The notes beneath the pieces were generated by a model. That model saw only the letters and a program-made list of their open reading frames with translations, was not told the origin of the DNA and did no database searches. A DNA stretch of 64,000 bases from Acholeplasmatales bacterium (lineage in GTDB: Bacteria; Bacillota_I; Bacilli_A; Acholeplasmatales; JAEDCM01): positions 1-64,000 of the forward strand of contig JAGCWW010000046.1 of assembly GCA_017961685.1 (NCBI GenBank). Reading direction: 5' to 3'. A program made the position numbers and the translations under genes. The number at the start of each line of letters is the position of its first letter. Position 1 is the stretch's first letter. Positions 48,274 to 57,900 of the stretch are shown piece by piece.

Positions 48274-48934
48274 CTTCTTCTACCTCGATATCTTTAAATT
48301 CATAACCATTATCTCTTATGATTAATTGTTTTGTGCCTAATACCTTATCTATATCTTGATCGTGACTTATCATGATGATTGTTATACCTAGTTCTTTATT
48401 TAGTTTCATTAAAAGTAAATAAAATTCTTCTCTTGATGCTTGATCCAAGTTATTACTCGGTTCATCAAGTATTAATAATTTATCTGTTGCACATAAGCTT
48501 CTAGCAAGTAATGTCTTTTGACGTTGTCCACCAGATAAATCTTGGAAGCTTTTATTTTTAATTTTTAAAATATTTAAGATTTTTAAAGCATCAATAGCTT
48601 TATTTTTTTGCTCCTTACTATAAAAAGGACGTAATCCCATTTTATTAATAGAGCCTGATAAAACTATTTCAAATACACTTGCTGGAAATGATGAATCTAC
48701 TTTTGTTTCTTGAGGCATATAGCCTATTAGTTTTCTATTTAATGATTCATCAAAAATTATTTCACCACCCATAGGTTTAATAAGTCCTAGTATGCCTTTA
48801 ATCAAAGTAGATTTACCAGCACCATTTTTACCTGTTATAATGATGAAATCTTTATCACTTACAACAAATGAAATGTCTTTAATTATCTTTTCATTTTCGT
48901 ATCCGAGTGTTAAATTCTTTACTTCAAAAAGCAT
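48263..48934 (-). CDS. znuC: Zinc ABC transporter ATPase ZnuC
   Basis: 223 residues with Walker A GKNGAGKST near 34, signature LSGGQRQ near 131, Walker B LLILDEPSNNLD near 153 and the switch His in MISHDQDI. The start at 48934 uses GGGAGGTG; the frame extends five codons over that site. Energises uptake through ZnuB. Confidence 0.95.
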   Translation of the reverse strand: MLFEVKNLTLGYENEKIIKDISFVVSDKDFIIITGKNGAGKSTLIKGILGLIKPMGGEIIFDESLNRKLIGYMPQETKVDSSFPASVFEIVLSGSINKMGLRPFYSKEQKNKAIDALKILNILKIKNKSFQDLSGGQRQKTLLARSLCATDKLLILDEPSNNLDQASREEFYLLLMKLNKELGITIIMISHDQDIDKVLGTKQLIIRDNGYEFKDIEVEEDDL

Positions 48935-48951
48935 TTTAACACCTCCCATTC

Positions 48952-49887
48952 TTAATTTAGAGCTATTCTTAAACTTTCTACATTTAATCTCATGAAATCT
49001 AAGTAAGTCATCCCCTTTTCATAGTCTTCCTTACTTATATTGTGCATTGTGTAAAATGTTCTAACAGAGACATTTTTACCTTGTTTCTTACAATTTTCTA
49101 CTATAGTATTAGCGATTTTCGCTTCTGATAATTCAATAACAAAAATAGTATTAACATCATTATCTATAATCTTTTTAGTTAGCTTTTCTATTGTCTTTGG
49201 ATTAGCTTCTTTACTACTTTCGCATCCTTTAAATGCGGCATCATATTTTAAGTTAAATTCTTTAACAAAATATAATAGAGGGAATCTATCCGCAAATATA
49301 AGTGGTTTCTTGCTTGATTCATCTACTATTTGTTGAATTTCTTTTTGTAAATTAGGTAATTCATTACAAATTAATCTTTCATGCGGTACAAATAAGATTT
49401 TACCTGTTGCTCTTTCTAATGCACCACGTAACTTACTAGCAATAGTTTTAACATTTTCAATAGATGTCCAAATATGTTCATCATATTCTTCTTCCTCTTC
49501 TTCACCATCATCACCAATATATGATTCAGGATCTTCTTCTTCATATTTTGTTTTAACAACTTCCATTAAATTAATAACTTCTGTTTTATTAGGATTAATT
49601 TCTTTTAAAATATCATTTTCAACAAATTCTTTATCTGATTCTCCACCAATATAAATAAATATTTTAGAATTAATAACTTTTTCAATATCATTTACCGTTG
49701 GAGAATAATCATGTAATTCTTCTCCTGGCTTTAATAACATTGTACATTTAGCATCAGCACATAGATATTTAGAAATATCATAGCCAATAAAATTTGTTGA
49801 AACTACATCATACTTTTCTTTGTTAGTACAACCTACCAACATTAAAGAACAAATTGTAAATAGCAATAAACTCATTAACCTCTTCAT
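48952..49887 (-). CDS. znuA: Zinc-binding lipoprotein ZnuA
   Basis: 311 residues, lipobox LVGC with Cys near 20. Cluster A-I metal-binding fold: first ligand His in ELHDYSPT near 59, second in EHIW near 140. The third position (ADRFPLLYF) has Asp where His is usual. Instead of the common His-rich loop there is an acidic loop of about 25 residues (EEEDPESYIGDDGEEEEEE) just before EHIW. Lies 11 nt after zur. The Zur-controlled setting favours zinc over manganese. Confidence 0.9.
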   Translation of the reverse strand: MKRLMSLLLFTICSLMLVGCTNKEKYDVVSTNFIGYDISKYLCADAKCTMLLKPGEELHDYSPTVNDIEKVINSKIFIYIGGESDKEFVENDILKEINPNKTEVINLMEVVKTKYEEEDPESYIGDDGEEEEEEYDEHIWTSIENVKTIASKLRGALERATGKILFVPHERLICNELPNLQKEIQQIVDESSKKPLIFADRFPLLYFVKEFNLKYDAAFKGCESSKEANPKTIEKLTKKIIDNDVNTIFVIELSEAKIANTIVENCKKQGKNVSVRTFYTMHNISKEDYEKGMTYLDFMRLNVESLRIALN

Positions 49888-49898
49888 AAATACGCCCC

Positions 49899-50303
49899 TT
49901 AGAAAAATTTATTACAATTACTACATAAACCTTCAAGTATTATATTTTTTGTATCAAGAAGGAATTTATGTTGCTTATGAATATGTGCACTTAATTCATT
50001 AATGCAGTTACAATCAACATGCACTATTTTACTACATTTAATGCACTTTAAATAGAAATGATTATCACTACTACAATCTTTAACATACTTATAATGCGCT
50101 ACATTATTTTCATCATAATACTTCTTTATGATGTTCTTATTTTCTAGGTTTTCTATTATACGATATATTGTTGTTTGACCAACTGTTTGATTATTTTTAT
50201 TTAAATAATCTTTTAATTCTTTAATAGTAAAACCATTAGAAAATTCTTTAATAGCGCTATTTATTAACTCTTTTCCTTTTGTATTGTACTGATTAGTTCT
50301 CAT
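49899..50303 (-). CDS. zur: Fur-family zinc-responsive repressor (Zur)
   Basis: 134 residues: winged helix (GFTIKELKDYLNKNNQTVGQTTIYR), then the metal domain with CIKC and CSNC structural zinc pairs and His/Cys sensor residues (NHFYLKC, HVDCNC, HIHKQH). First gene of the operon with znuA, znuC, znuB; its own palindrome lies 17 nt before the start. Fur-family assignment sure; Zur role from context. Confidence 0.9.
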   Translation of the reverse strand: MRTNQYNTKGKELINSAIKEFSNGFTIKELKDYLNKNNQTVGQTTIYRIIENLENKNIIKKYYDENNVAHYKYVKDCSSDNHFYLKCIKCSKIVHVDCNCINELSAHIHKQHKFLLDTKNIILEGLCSNCNKFF

Positions 50304-50319
50304 ATAATCACCTCTAAAA

Positions 50320-50334
50320 TGGAAATCATTTCCA
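50320..50334. promoter_or_regulatory. Zur-type operator
   Basis: Perfect 7-1-7 inverted repeat TGGAAAT-C-ATTTCCA, the layout of Fur/Zur/PerR boxes, 17 nt upstream of zur. Implies autoregulation of zur-znuACB. Confidence 0.75.
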
Positions 50335-50377
50335 AATTAGATTATACACCTATTATTTAATATGTCAATATTAACAA

Positions 50378-50410
50378 TAAAAAAAGCAATCTGCATATTA
50401 GCAAATCGCT
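50378..50410 (-). terminator. Terminator after lipoprotein paralog A
   Basis: AGCGATTTGC and GCAGATTGCT pair (two wobbles) followed by TTTTTTATT on the minus strand. Confidence 0.8.
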
Positions 50411-50418
50411 TAAATTAT

Positions 50419-51132
50419 TTATACATTAGGAAGTTCTATTTCATATTCAGTTAAAAAGCTATTTAAGATTAACATTTCATTAAATCCTGTAGAGCTATTA
50501 AAGAATTGTGTGCCATCAAGTAATACTTCATGTTCATATGATAAGATTAAACCTGTCTCATCTATATAAAAACAATCATCATATTCTACTTCATAATCAG
50601 CTTCTTTTATTGTCCCTTTAGCAACACCTTTAATAACATTTCTATCATATTTAGTTGTTTCATAGTATTTCCAGTTATAGTTACCTAATCTAACATTATT
50701 AAACGAATGAACAATCCTTCCTAACAATCGATCTTCTTGTTCAGCTTTATCATATCCTAAGAGACTATAATAAGTAATGCTCTTATACCAAGTATTATCA
50801 GAGTATGTATAGTTAACATAATAATCATCATTTGTTAAATCATAGTATGAAGTAATACCATCTACAACAAAATAATAGTAATCATTTTTAGCACCATAAA
50901 TTGTACTATACTCAGTAATACGATCAGTTCCATCAGGGTTTTCTTTATAACTAATACTCTTATGAACAGAATCAAGGAAAAAGCCTTTATCATCCTTTAT
51001 TTGCTTTAAGCCTGCACGAACTTCATCACTTGTTTTAATTTTATATTCATCAATTTCTTTTGTCTTACTTGAACATCCAATTAGCATAAATGATAAGCCT
51101 AAACTTAATACCCCCAAAAGTATTTTCTTCAT
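50419..51132 (-). CDS. Lipoprotein of unknown function (paralog A)
   Basis: 237 residues with lipobox LIGC (Cys near 20). The mature part (GLKQIKDDKGFFLDSV; YYDLTNDDYYV; DDCFYIDETGLILSYEHE) is a beta-rich domain akin to LolA/LppX-like folds by look only. It resembles the next protein (51218-51919) in length, KIK/GF opening, a Tyr-rich Y-x-D-x-(S/T)-N strand and a C-x-I-D-x-x-x-G strand, so the two are probably paralogs. The start at 51132 uses GGGGTG; an upstream GTG overlaps it. Confidence 0.72.
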   Translation of the reverse strand: MKKILLGVLSLGLSFMLIGCSSKTKEIDEYKIKTSDEVRAGLKQIKDDKGFFLDSVHKSISYKENPDGTDRITEYSTIYGAKNDYYYFVVDGITSYYDLTNDDYYVNYTYSDNTWYKSITYYSLLGYDKAEQEDRLLGRIVHSFNNVRLGNYNWKYYETTKYDRNVIKGVAKGTIKEADYEVEYDDCFYIDETGLILSYEHEVLLDGTQFFNSSTGFNEMLILNSFLTEYEIELPNV

Positions 51133-51179
51133 AACATTCACCCCAATTATTATTATATAATAAATTTTAACTTTTACAA

Positions 51180-51209
51180 TAAAAAAGGTTTACGAGTTAT
51201 TCGTAAACC
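51180..51209 (-). terminator. Terminator after lipoprotein paralog B
   Basis: GGTTTACGA and TCGTAAACC stem followed by TTTTTTATT on the minus strand. Confidence 0.88.
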
Positions 51210-51217
51210 ATTAATTA

Positions 51218-51919
51218 TTATACGAAAGGTAACATAATAGTTGGATTAGTTTCAAATCTAACACATTGTAAACCAGTTGTATAAGAATAACCATCTTCAC
51301 TATAAGTCATAGTCATTTTTAAACACATGCCTGATTCTTGATCAATACAAATTGTTGCTGTAGCATCTTCATCTGCTATAACATATTTTTCACACATTCT
51401 ACCATATACATAATCATATGATTGACTAGTTACAGGTTCACCGTTAAGCATGTCATATGGAGCTAAATAATTATATAGAGAAACATATGAATCTTCATAA
51501 TAATCTCTATTTTGAGCTCCAGAATACATTATTTCTTCTTTAGTATAAGAAAAGGAGCCTGTTCCACTATCATCATAACCTGAAATAATTGTTAGTTTTG
51601 ATTCATTTGAAAAATCAAAATACATTTCTGCTTGACTTGTAGAAATATAAGTATATTCTTTATTCATCGCAATAGTAATAGTTATTGCCCCAATTTCTTC
51701 AAAAGAATCTCCACTATTATAATCACTCATATATAGACGAGGAGAATCCATTAAATATTCATATTCTACTAAAAATCCTGAAGTACTAGCTAAATCTTTA
51801 ATTTTATTTCTTGCTTCATAAGAATCATAATCAAAAGGTGCTCCACCACCTTCACCACCACACGCACTAAGCATTAAGCATAAAACAAAAATAGTAAATA
51901 TCGATAATATTTTTTTCAT
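51218..51919 (-). CDS. Lipoprotein of unknown function (paralog B)
   Basis: 233 residues, lipobox LSAC with Cys at 20, followed by a Gly/Glu stretch (GGEGGGAPF). The mature domain repeats features of paralog A: KIKDLASTSGFLVEYEY near 40, YFDFSNESK near 105, and a C-terminal CIDQESGMCLKMTM strand. Anchored to the outer membrane face of the cytoplasmic membrane. AGGAGG precedes the ATG. Function unknown. Confidence 0.72.
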   Translation of the reverse strand: MKKILSIFTIFVLCLMLSACGGEGGGAPFDYDSYEARNKIKDLASTSGFLVEYEYLMDSPRLYMSDYNSGDSFEEIGAITITIAMNKEYTYISTSQAEMYFDFSNESKLTIISGYDDSGTGSFSYTKEEIMYSGAQNRDYYEDSYVSLYNYLAPYDMLNGEPVTSQSYDYVYGRMCEKYVIADEDATATICIDQESGMCLKMTMTYSEDGYSYTTGLQCVRFETNPTIMLPFV

Positions 51920-51982
51920 AAAAAATACCTCCTAAATATATTTTATATCATTTTTTAATATATTAAAAGATTTTATGAATAA

Positions 51983-52006
51983 AATAAAAAAAATCGCTTT
52001 TGCGAT
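51983..52006 (-). terminator. Terminator of tRNA-Gly(TCC)
   Basis: ATCGC-AAAA-GCGAT followed by TTTTTTTTATTTTA on the minus strand. Confidence 0.75.
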
Positions 52007-52019
52007 CTTATCTTTAAAA

Positions 52020-52093
52020 TGGAGCGGGCGATGAGAATCGAACTCACACAATCAGCTTGGAGGGCTGAGGTTCTACCATTAAACTACGCCCGC
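52020..52093 (-). tRNA. tRNA-Gly (anticodon TCC)
   Basis: A 74-nt cloverleaf with encoded CCA: acceptor GCGGGCG / CGCCCGC, T-arm AGTTCGATTCT, anticodon loop CCTCCAA. With the GCC isoacceptor at 47293 it covers all glycine codons. Confidence 0.95.
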
Positions 52094-52103
52094 AACACAT
52101 ATT

Positions 52104-52132
52104 ATAATACACTAATAATACGTGCTTGTCAA
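52104..52132 (-). promoter_or_regulatory. Promoter of tRNA-Gly(TCC)
   Basis: Minus-strand TTGACA, a 17-nt spacer, TATTAT (or TATAAT three bases later). Confidence 0.75.
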
Positions 52133-52135
52133 TAA

Positions 52136-52660
52136 TTATTTTTTAAAATTATCAAGGAAATTCTCACCTTTGAAGTTCTCTGGTTCTACTTTAGATAAGC
52201 CAGGATAATCTAATTGTCTTAAAACCTCATACGCACATATCGCAACACAGTTACTCACATTAAGCGCTCTAACATTACTATTCATAGGCAATCTAAAACA
52301 ATGATCTAGGTTTTCAGCTAAAAGTTCATAAGGAATACCTGTAGATTCTCTACCAAAAACTAAATAAATATCTTTATCTATTTTTGTATAGTCTACTTGT
52401 GATGGACTAATCTTACCATATCTAGTCATATAAAATAATTCACCATCATTTTTAGATAAGAAATCTTGCCAGTTAATATATCTTTCATAATTAACGTTAT
52501 CTAGATTATTTGCGCTTGATCTTTTAAACTTAGAACTACTTAAAGCAAATCCAAGTGGTTCAATTAAGTGTAATTTAAAATTAGCCGCTGCACATGTACG
52601 CATAATATTTGCGGTATTTTCAGGTATTTCTGGTTGATATAATACTATATTTAGCTTCAT
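52136..52660 (-). CDS. trmL: tRNA (cytidine/uridine(34)-2'-O)-methyltransferase TrmL
   Basis: 174-residue SPOUT methyltransferase for the wobble base of tRNA-Leu. NIVLYQPEIPENTANIMRTC at residues 3-22 is the family start; DIYLVFGRESTGIP near 81 and FRLPMNSNVRALNVSNCVAI near 125 form the knot. AGGAGATG precedes the ATG. Divergent from addB across a 32-bp palindrome. Confidence 0.94.
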   Translation of the reverse strand: MKLNIVLYQPEIPENTANIMRTCAAANFKLHLIEPLGFALSSSKFKRSSANNLDNVNYERYINWQDFLSKNDGELFYMTRYGKISPSQVDYTKIDKDIYLVFGRESTGIPYELLAENLDHCFRLPMNSNVRALNVSNCVAICAYEVLRQLDYPGLSKVEPENFKGENFLDNFKK

Positions 52661-52680
52661 TCTTTCATCTCCTAAAATTA

Positions 52681-52712
52681 TATTAGATATAATAAGCTTA
52701 TTATATCTAATA
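52681..52712. repeat. 32-bp perfect palindrome between trmL and addB
   Basis: TATTAGATATAATAAG followed by its exact reverse complement, without a spacer. It carries a TATAAT on each strand (plus 52688-52693, minus 52700-52705). No T-run follows on either side, so it is not a simple terminator. It lies 21 nt from the trmL start and 58 nt from addB. Confidence 0.8.
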
Positions 52713-52744
52713 AAAAATTGCCTATTTTCTTCTTAAAAATCTTG

Positions 52745-52753
52745 TGTTATAGT
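52745..52753 (+). promoter_or_regulatory. Extended -10 promoter of addB
   Basis: TGTTATAGT, an extended -10 with a weak -35, about 17 nt before the addB start. The leader would be short. Confidence 0.4.
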
Positions 52754-52770
52754 ATATTTGAGGTGATAAT

Positions 52771-54927
52771 ATGGATAACCTAATTAAACTACTTAAAGAA
52801 GAAAAATCTATTGTCTGTTGTAATGAATATGTTAAAGAAAATATCATATTAAATATACATGAATTAATTGATGTAGAATTTAAAACTGATAAGTCTTTAA
52901 CTAACGATCTACTTGGCTATTATGATGATATAGCTATATTTGAAATTAAGCATTATTATGATATCAAATATGACCGCGCCAAGAAAATCTATGACTCTTT
53001 AATTATATCAAATGAGCTAAATGATTTAAAGGACTTAAAAGAGATTCTTAAAAAATATTATCATGAGCCTAAAGAAATTAAAGATAGAATTATCGTTATT
53101 GGTAAAACTACTTCTCTATTAGATAATAAATTAAAAGAATTAGAAAGAAATGGTCAAAAAGTAATATATTATGATAGGGAAGTTAAAAATAATATTAAGG
53201 CATATGAATATAAATCTATTATAGGTGAGGTTGAAGATTTAGCTAATAATATATGTGAACTAATAGATAAAGGCGAAATGGATATAGCCGTATATTATAA
53301 TGATCCAATATATCTAGAAGTTATTAAAGATGTTTTCCCTTTTTATAATTTAAGCTTTAGATTAGATAATGAAATTGATTTATTAAGTATCCCTGCCGTA
53401 AGTAAAGCAATTTTTGAAGATGATTTTGAACATCTAAATACTCCTGTTATTAGAGATGCTTTAATTGAAATGATTAATTATTTTACTAATTTTAATCCTA
53501 CATTTGAAGATGATATTGATTATTTAAAGAACTATAAAATTAGTACTAAGATGGTAGGTATAAAGGTATTACCATATGAATATTTTAATAATATGATTAA
53601 AAACCAATTCATTATTGGTTGTGCTTATTCAATTATACCTGCGATAAATAAAGATATGCTTTATTATAGTGATAAGGTATATCAAGATTTAGGTTTAAGA
53701 GATAGCTTTAAAGAGAATTTATATGAAAAAGAATATTTCTATAAAACGGCTAAAGCTTGCGATAATTTAGTTATATCTTACGCAATAAATGGAATATCTT
53801 CTACTTATAATAAAACTGATTTATTAGATTATTTAAAAATTAATTTTATACCTAAAGAACCATCTTATACTTATTCAGAAAAAAGATGTCATTTCGTCTA
53901 TTCAAAAGTTTTAGAATTAAATAGATTATTTAATGAAGATGATCCTAATTTAGATACATATAAATCTATATTTGGAAATATTAATATATATAATCCAGCA
54001 TTTGAGATTAAAGATTTAGATAATCTACATAGAAGATTAATTAAAGATGGTAATATTTATATGTCTTATTCTAAACTACAATCATTTTTAGAATGTCCAT
54101 TTAAGTATTACGCTAAAAATATTTTAAAAGCCAATAGATATAATCCAGCTCCTGCATCTATTGGAACAATTATTCATAAATTCCTAGAAGAATATATTAA
54201 AAATGATAAATATACATTAAAAGATGCGATTAATGAATATAATGATAACGAAAAATTAATGCATCCTGATGATTACATCGAATTTAAATTAGATAGTGTA
54301 TATTATGAAAAATATAATGAATATTTATCTAAATTAATATTAGAGTTAGATACTGAAAAAGAATTATTAAATTTAGAGAATAAAGATATTTTAACTGAAC
54401 ATAAGATTAAAAATTATAAGATTGACGGTTCTACTCCTATTATGCTTGAAGGTGTAATTGATAAGGTAATTAATAAGAATGGTAAAACTATTATTGTTGA
54501 TTATAAATCAACTGATAATATTACACTTAATCCTAGAAATGCTAGTACAGAATTAACTGAAAGTGATATTAAGCGTAATCAGTTATACACTTATGCTATA
54601 TTACTTAATTTAAGCTATGAAGATTTTGAAGGAGTATATTATCAATATATCTTCCCTAAATCAAAAGCTGATATAGCTAAGAAGAATTTTTATAAGCCAG
54701 ATGGCTTTAAAAATGAGAATCCTACTCTAAATTTCTCAAGTGGTACAGCTATATCTAAAGAGCAATATGATTTATGTAAGGATAATGTTATAAAGTTAAT
54801 TAATGAATTTAGAGAAAAGGCTTTAAAAGGTGATTTTCAAGTTAAACCAATTGATGGAGCATGTAAGTATTGTATATATAAAAACTTATGCCATAAAGGT
54901 AAGAAAGGGGATGATGTAGATGAGTAA
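52771..54927 (+). CDS. addB: AddB/RexB subunit of the helicase-nuclease (short form)
   Basis: 718 residues. The C-terminal half holds the RecB-type nuclease: GVIDKVINKNGKTIIVDYKSTD near 567 with the Asp and DYK catalytic residues, the early 4Fe-4S cysteine in FLECPFKYYAKN near 437, and the closing CKYCIYKNLC. The N-terminal half is a weak helicase-like relic; no Walker A is visible. B. subtilis AddB has about 1166 residues, so this is a reduced form. With AddA it processes double-strand breaks for RecA. GAGGTG ribosome site; overlaps addA by 8 nt. Confidence 0.87.
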   Translation: MDNLIKLLKEEKSIVCCNEYVKENIILNIHELIDVEFKTDKSLTNDLLGYYDDIAIFEIKHYYDIKYDRAKKIYDSLIISNELNDLKDLKEILKKYYHEPKEIKDRIIVIGKTTSLLDNKLKELERNGQKVIYYDREVKNNIKAYEYKSIIGEVEDLANNICELIDKGEMDIAVYYNDPIYLEVIKDVFPFYNLSFRLDNEIDLLSIPAVSKAIFEDDFEHLNTPVIRDALIEMINYFTNFNPTFEDDIDYLKNYKISTKMVGIKVLPYEYFNNMIKNQFIIGCAYSIIPAINKDMLYYSDKVYQDLGLRDSFKENLYEKEYFYKTAKACDNLVISYAINGISSTYNKTDLLDYLKINFIPKEPSYTYSEKRCHFVYSKVLELNRLFNEDDPNLDTYKSIFGNINIYNPAFEIKDLDNLHRRLIKDGNIYMSYSKLQSFLECPFKYYAKNILKANRYNPAPASIGTIIHKFLEEYIKNDKYTLKDAINEYNDNEKLMHPDDYIEFKLDSVYYEKYNEYLSKLILELDTEKELLNLENKDILTEHKIKNYKIDGSTPIMLEGVIDKVINKNGKTIIVDYKSTDNITLNPRNASTELTESDIKRNQLYTYAILLNLSYEDFEGVYYQYIFPKSKADIAKKNFYKPDGFKNENPTLNFSSGTAISKEQYDLCKDNVIKLINEFREKALKGDFQVKPIDGACKYCIYKNLCHKGKKGDDVDE

Positions 54928-57900
54928 ATATACTATTGATCAAAAACGAGCAATCTATGAACCATCTACTAAAAACATCTTAGTTTCAGCTGGTGCTGGT
55001 AGTGGTAAAACTACTGTTTTAACAGAAAGAATAATTCAAAAAGAATTAAAGGGTGAAAGATTAGAAAACCTAATTATATTAACCTTCACTAATGCCGCAA
55101 GTAATAATATGCGTAAAAAGATTAAAAAAGCATTACTTGAAAAATATGAAGAAACTAAAGATATCAACTTTAAAAATGAAGCTGACTATATTGATCAAGC
55201 AAACATTTCTACCTTTGATTCTTTCATGGCAAGATTATTTACTAAATATGCTTATACTATAAATATGAGTGGTGAAATAAACATAAGAGAAAAGAATGCT
55301 TCTGAATTCTTATATTTAGATATATTAAATGTTGTTTTTAACCAGTTTAGTGATGACCCTAGATTTATTGAGCTAGAAAAAACTTATACAATACGTTCTA
55401 GAGATGAATTACTTAGTCCAATATTATCTTTATATTTAAGAAAGGTAAGTAACACAATTAATCCAATTGATAAATTTAAAAAGTATTTAAGTAATTATGA
55501 TGCTAATTATGATAAGTTTATTAATTTAATGGAAGAAAATTATAAAAACAACTTACCACTTCTTCTTAAAGCTTTAGATGAAGCAAATCCATCTCAAGCA
55601 GCTTATGATATGATTAAAGCATCTATTGATCCACTTCTAAATACAAATAGTATTAGTGAATATATTAGCGCTAATAAAGAATATAAATCTGTGACTAAAC
55701 GTTCTAAATTAATTAAGGAAGATGAAGGCGCTTGTCTAGCCATAGATAATATTAAAGCTATTAAAGAAAGAATGGATGATTTAATTCCAGTAAACATTGA
55801 TTCTCTAGATGATATAAAAGATTTATATATGCAAAATAAGGCTTTAGTAAGCGTTATATTTGATATTTTAGAAAGATTCATGGATGAATATGATTCATAC
55901 ATTAGAGAATTCAATTCATTTACTTATAATGATATTGCTAAACTAGTTTTAGAAATACTTAAAACTAATAAAAATGTCTTACAAGAGATTAAAGATAATA
56001 CTAAAGAAATATTAGTTGATGAGTATCAAGATACATCTAATATTCAAGAAGAATTAATAAGCTTAATATCAAATAATAACTGTTTTATGGTTGGAGATAT
56101 TAAGCAATCAATATATCGTTTTAGAGATGCTAACCCTGATATTTTTAGATATAAATTTGATTTATATGGTAAAGATAATACTAAAGGTGTTAGAATCGAT
56201 TTATTAGAAAACTTTAGATCTACTGATAAAGTAATTAATGATATTAATAAATTCTTCTCTCCACTTATGACTCTTGATTTTGGTGGTATTGATTATGAAG
56301 CTAGTCATAAATTTAAAATAGGTAATAAAGATTCTAAAACAATAGGTGAAGGTATAGAATTTTATAATATTACTAAAGATCCTGAAATAGGCAAAAAAGA
56401 AAATCAATTAAATGAATTTAAAAATGTATTAGCCGATATATTATATCGTATGGAAAATGAAATGATTATTACTAAGGACGGGGAAAGGAAACCTGAGTTT
56501 AAAGATTTTGCGATTCTAACACGTAATAAAAACAATTATAAAGACTATAACGATATATGTAAAAGCTTAAATATTCCTATTATAAGTGAAGCTAATGAAG
56601 CATTTGTTAGAAATGATGAAATGGCTACATTAAGAGATATTTTAATACAAATTGATAAACCTAGTGATAAATTATCTTATTATTCTATTCTTAGAAGCTT
56701 CATCTATGAAGCAAATGATGATTATATCTTAGATTTAGAAATAAATAATGAACCTGATAAGGATTTATCAGAGAAATTAGATAGCTTAAGACTAATTAAA
56801 AATAGTGTTAATATTTATGATTTATTATCTAAAATATATGATACATTTAACTTCTATCAAAACTTAAGCAAGCTAAATGATCCTATGGGTGCTGAAAAGA
56901 GATTATTATACATGTTAACTCTTGCGAAAAACAGTGCCACTACAGGCATGACTTTTGATGAATTTATTATTTATTTAGATAAGTTAAATCAAACAGTTAA
57001 AAATAAGGAATTAGATATTGCTGATTTCCAAACTAATGAAATTAGAAATGAAAATTCTATTTCCTTAATGACTATTCATAAATCTAAGGGCTTAGAATAT
57101 CCATATATCTATTTTATTGAAACTGATACTATTGTTGGTAAGAGTGATAATCTAACATTCTTACTAGATGATGAATATGGATTAGTTTTAAATACTAATA
57201 ATGATTTAAACATCTTCTATAAATTAGTAAGTAATAAAAGTATATTAGAAACTCTATATGAAGATTTTAGATTATTCTATGTATGTGTAACTCGTGCTAT
57301 GCATAAGGTTATAATATTTGGTTATGATTTAGATGAAGGTGATTCAAATATTTATAATTTAAGTATTGATAAAGAAATAAAATATAATTATAAATCATAT
57401 AATGATATCATTAAATCAGTTCTTCAAACTGTTAATCCTACATCAATTAAGCCACTAAAAAAATATGAAAATAGTGATAATAATGATAATAAAGATGATA
57501 GGCCTAAGTCTATTACATTTAAATCAATTAAACCTTTTAAAGATGTGAATAATGGCGCTAGACCGTCTATTTCCACATCTAATATTCTTTCTAAAGAAGA
57601 AAAAGATAATATAGATTATGGTACTCATATTCATGAATTATTACATTATATCGACTTTAATAATCCAAACTTTAAAGGTATAAGTGAATCTGATAAAAAG
57701 AGAATTACTTCTTTTATAGATAACGTCATTAAAAACAAATCAATAGTTAAGGATGAAATAGTTAAATTCTATAAGGAACACGAATTATATTGTGATTATA
57801 CTATAGGTGCTATTGACTTAATTATTGAAACTAAGAGTGAATATATTATAATAGATTATAAGACAAAGAATATTGATAAAGATGGCTATAAGAGACAAGT

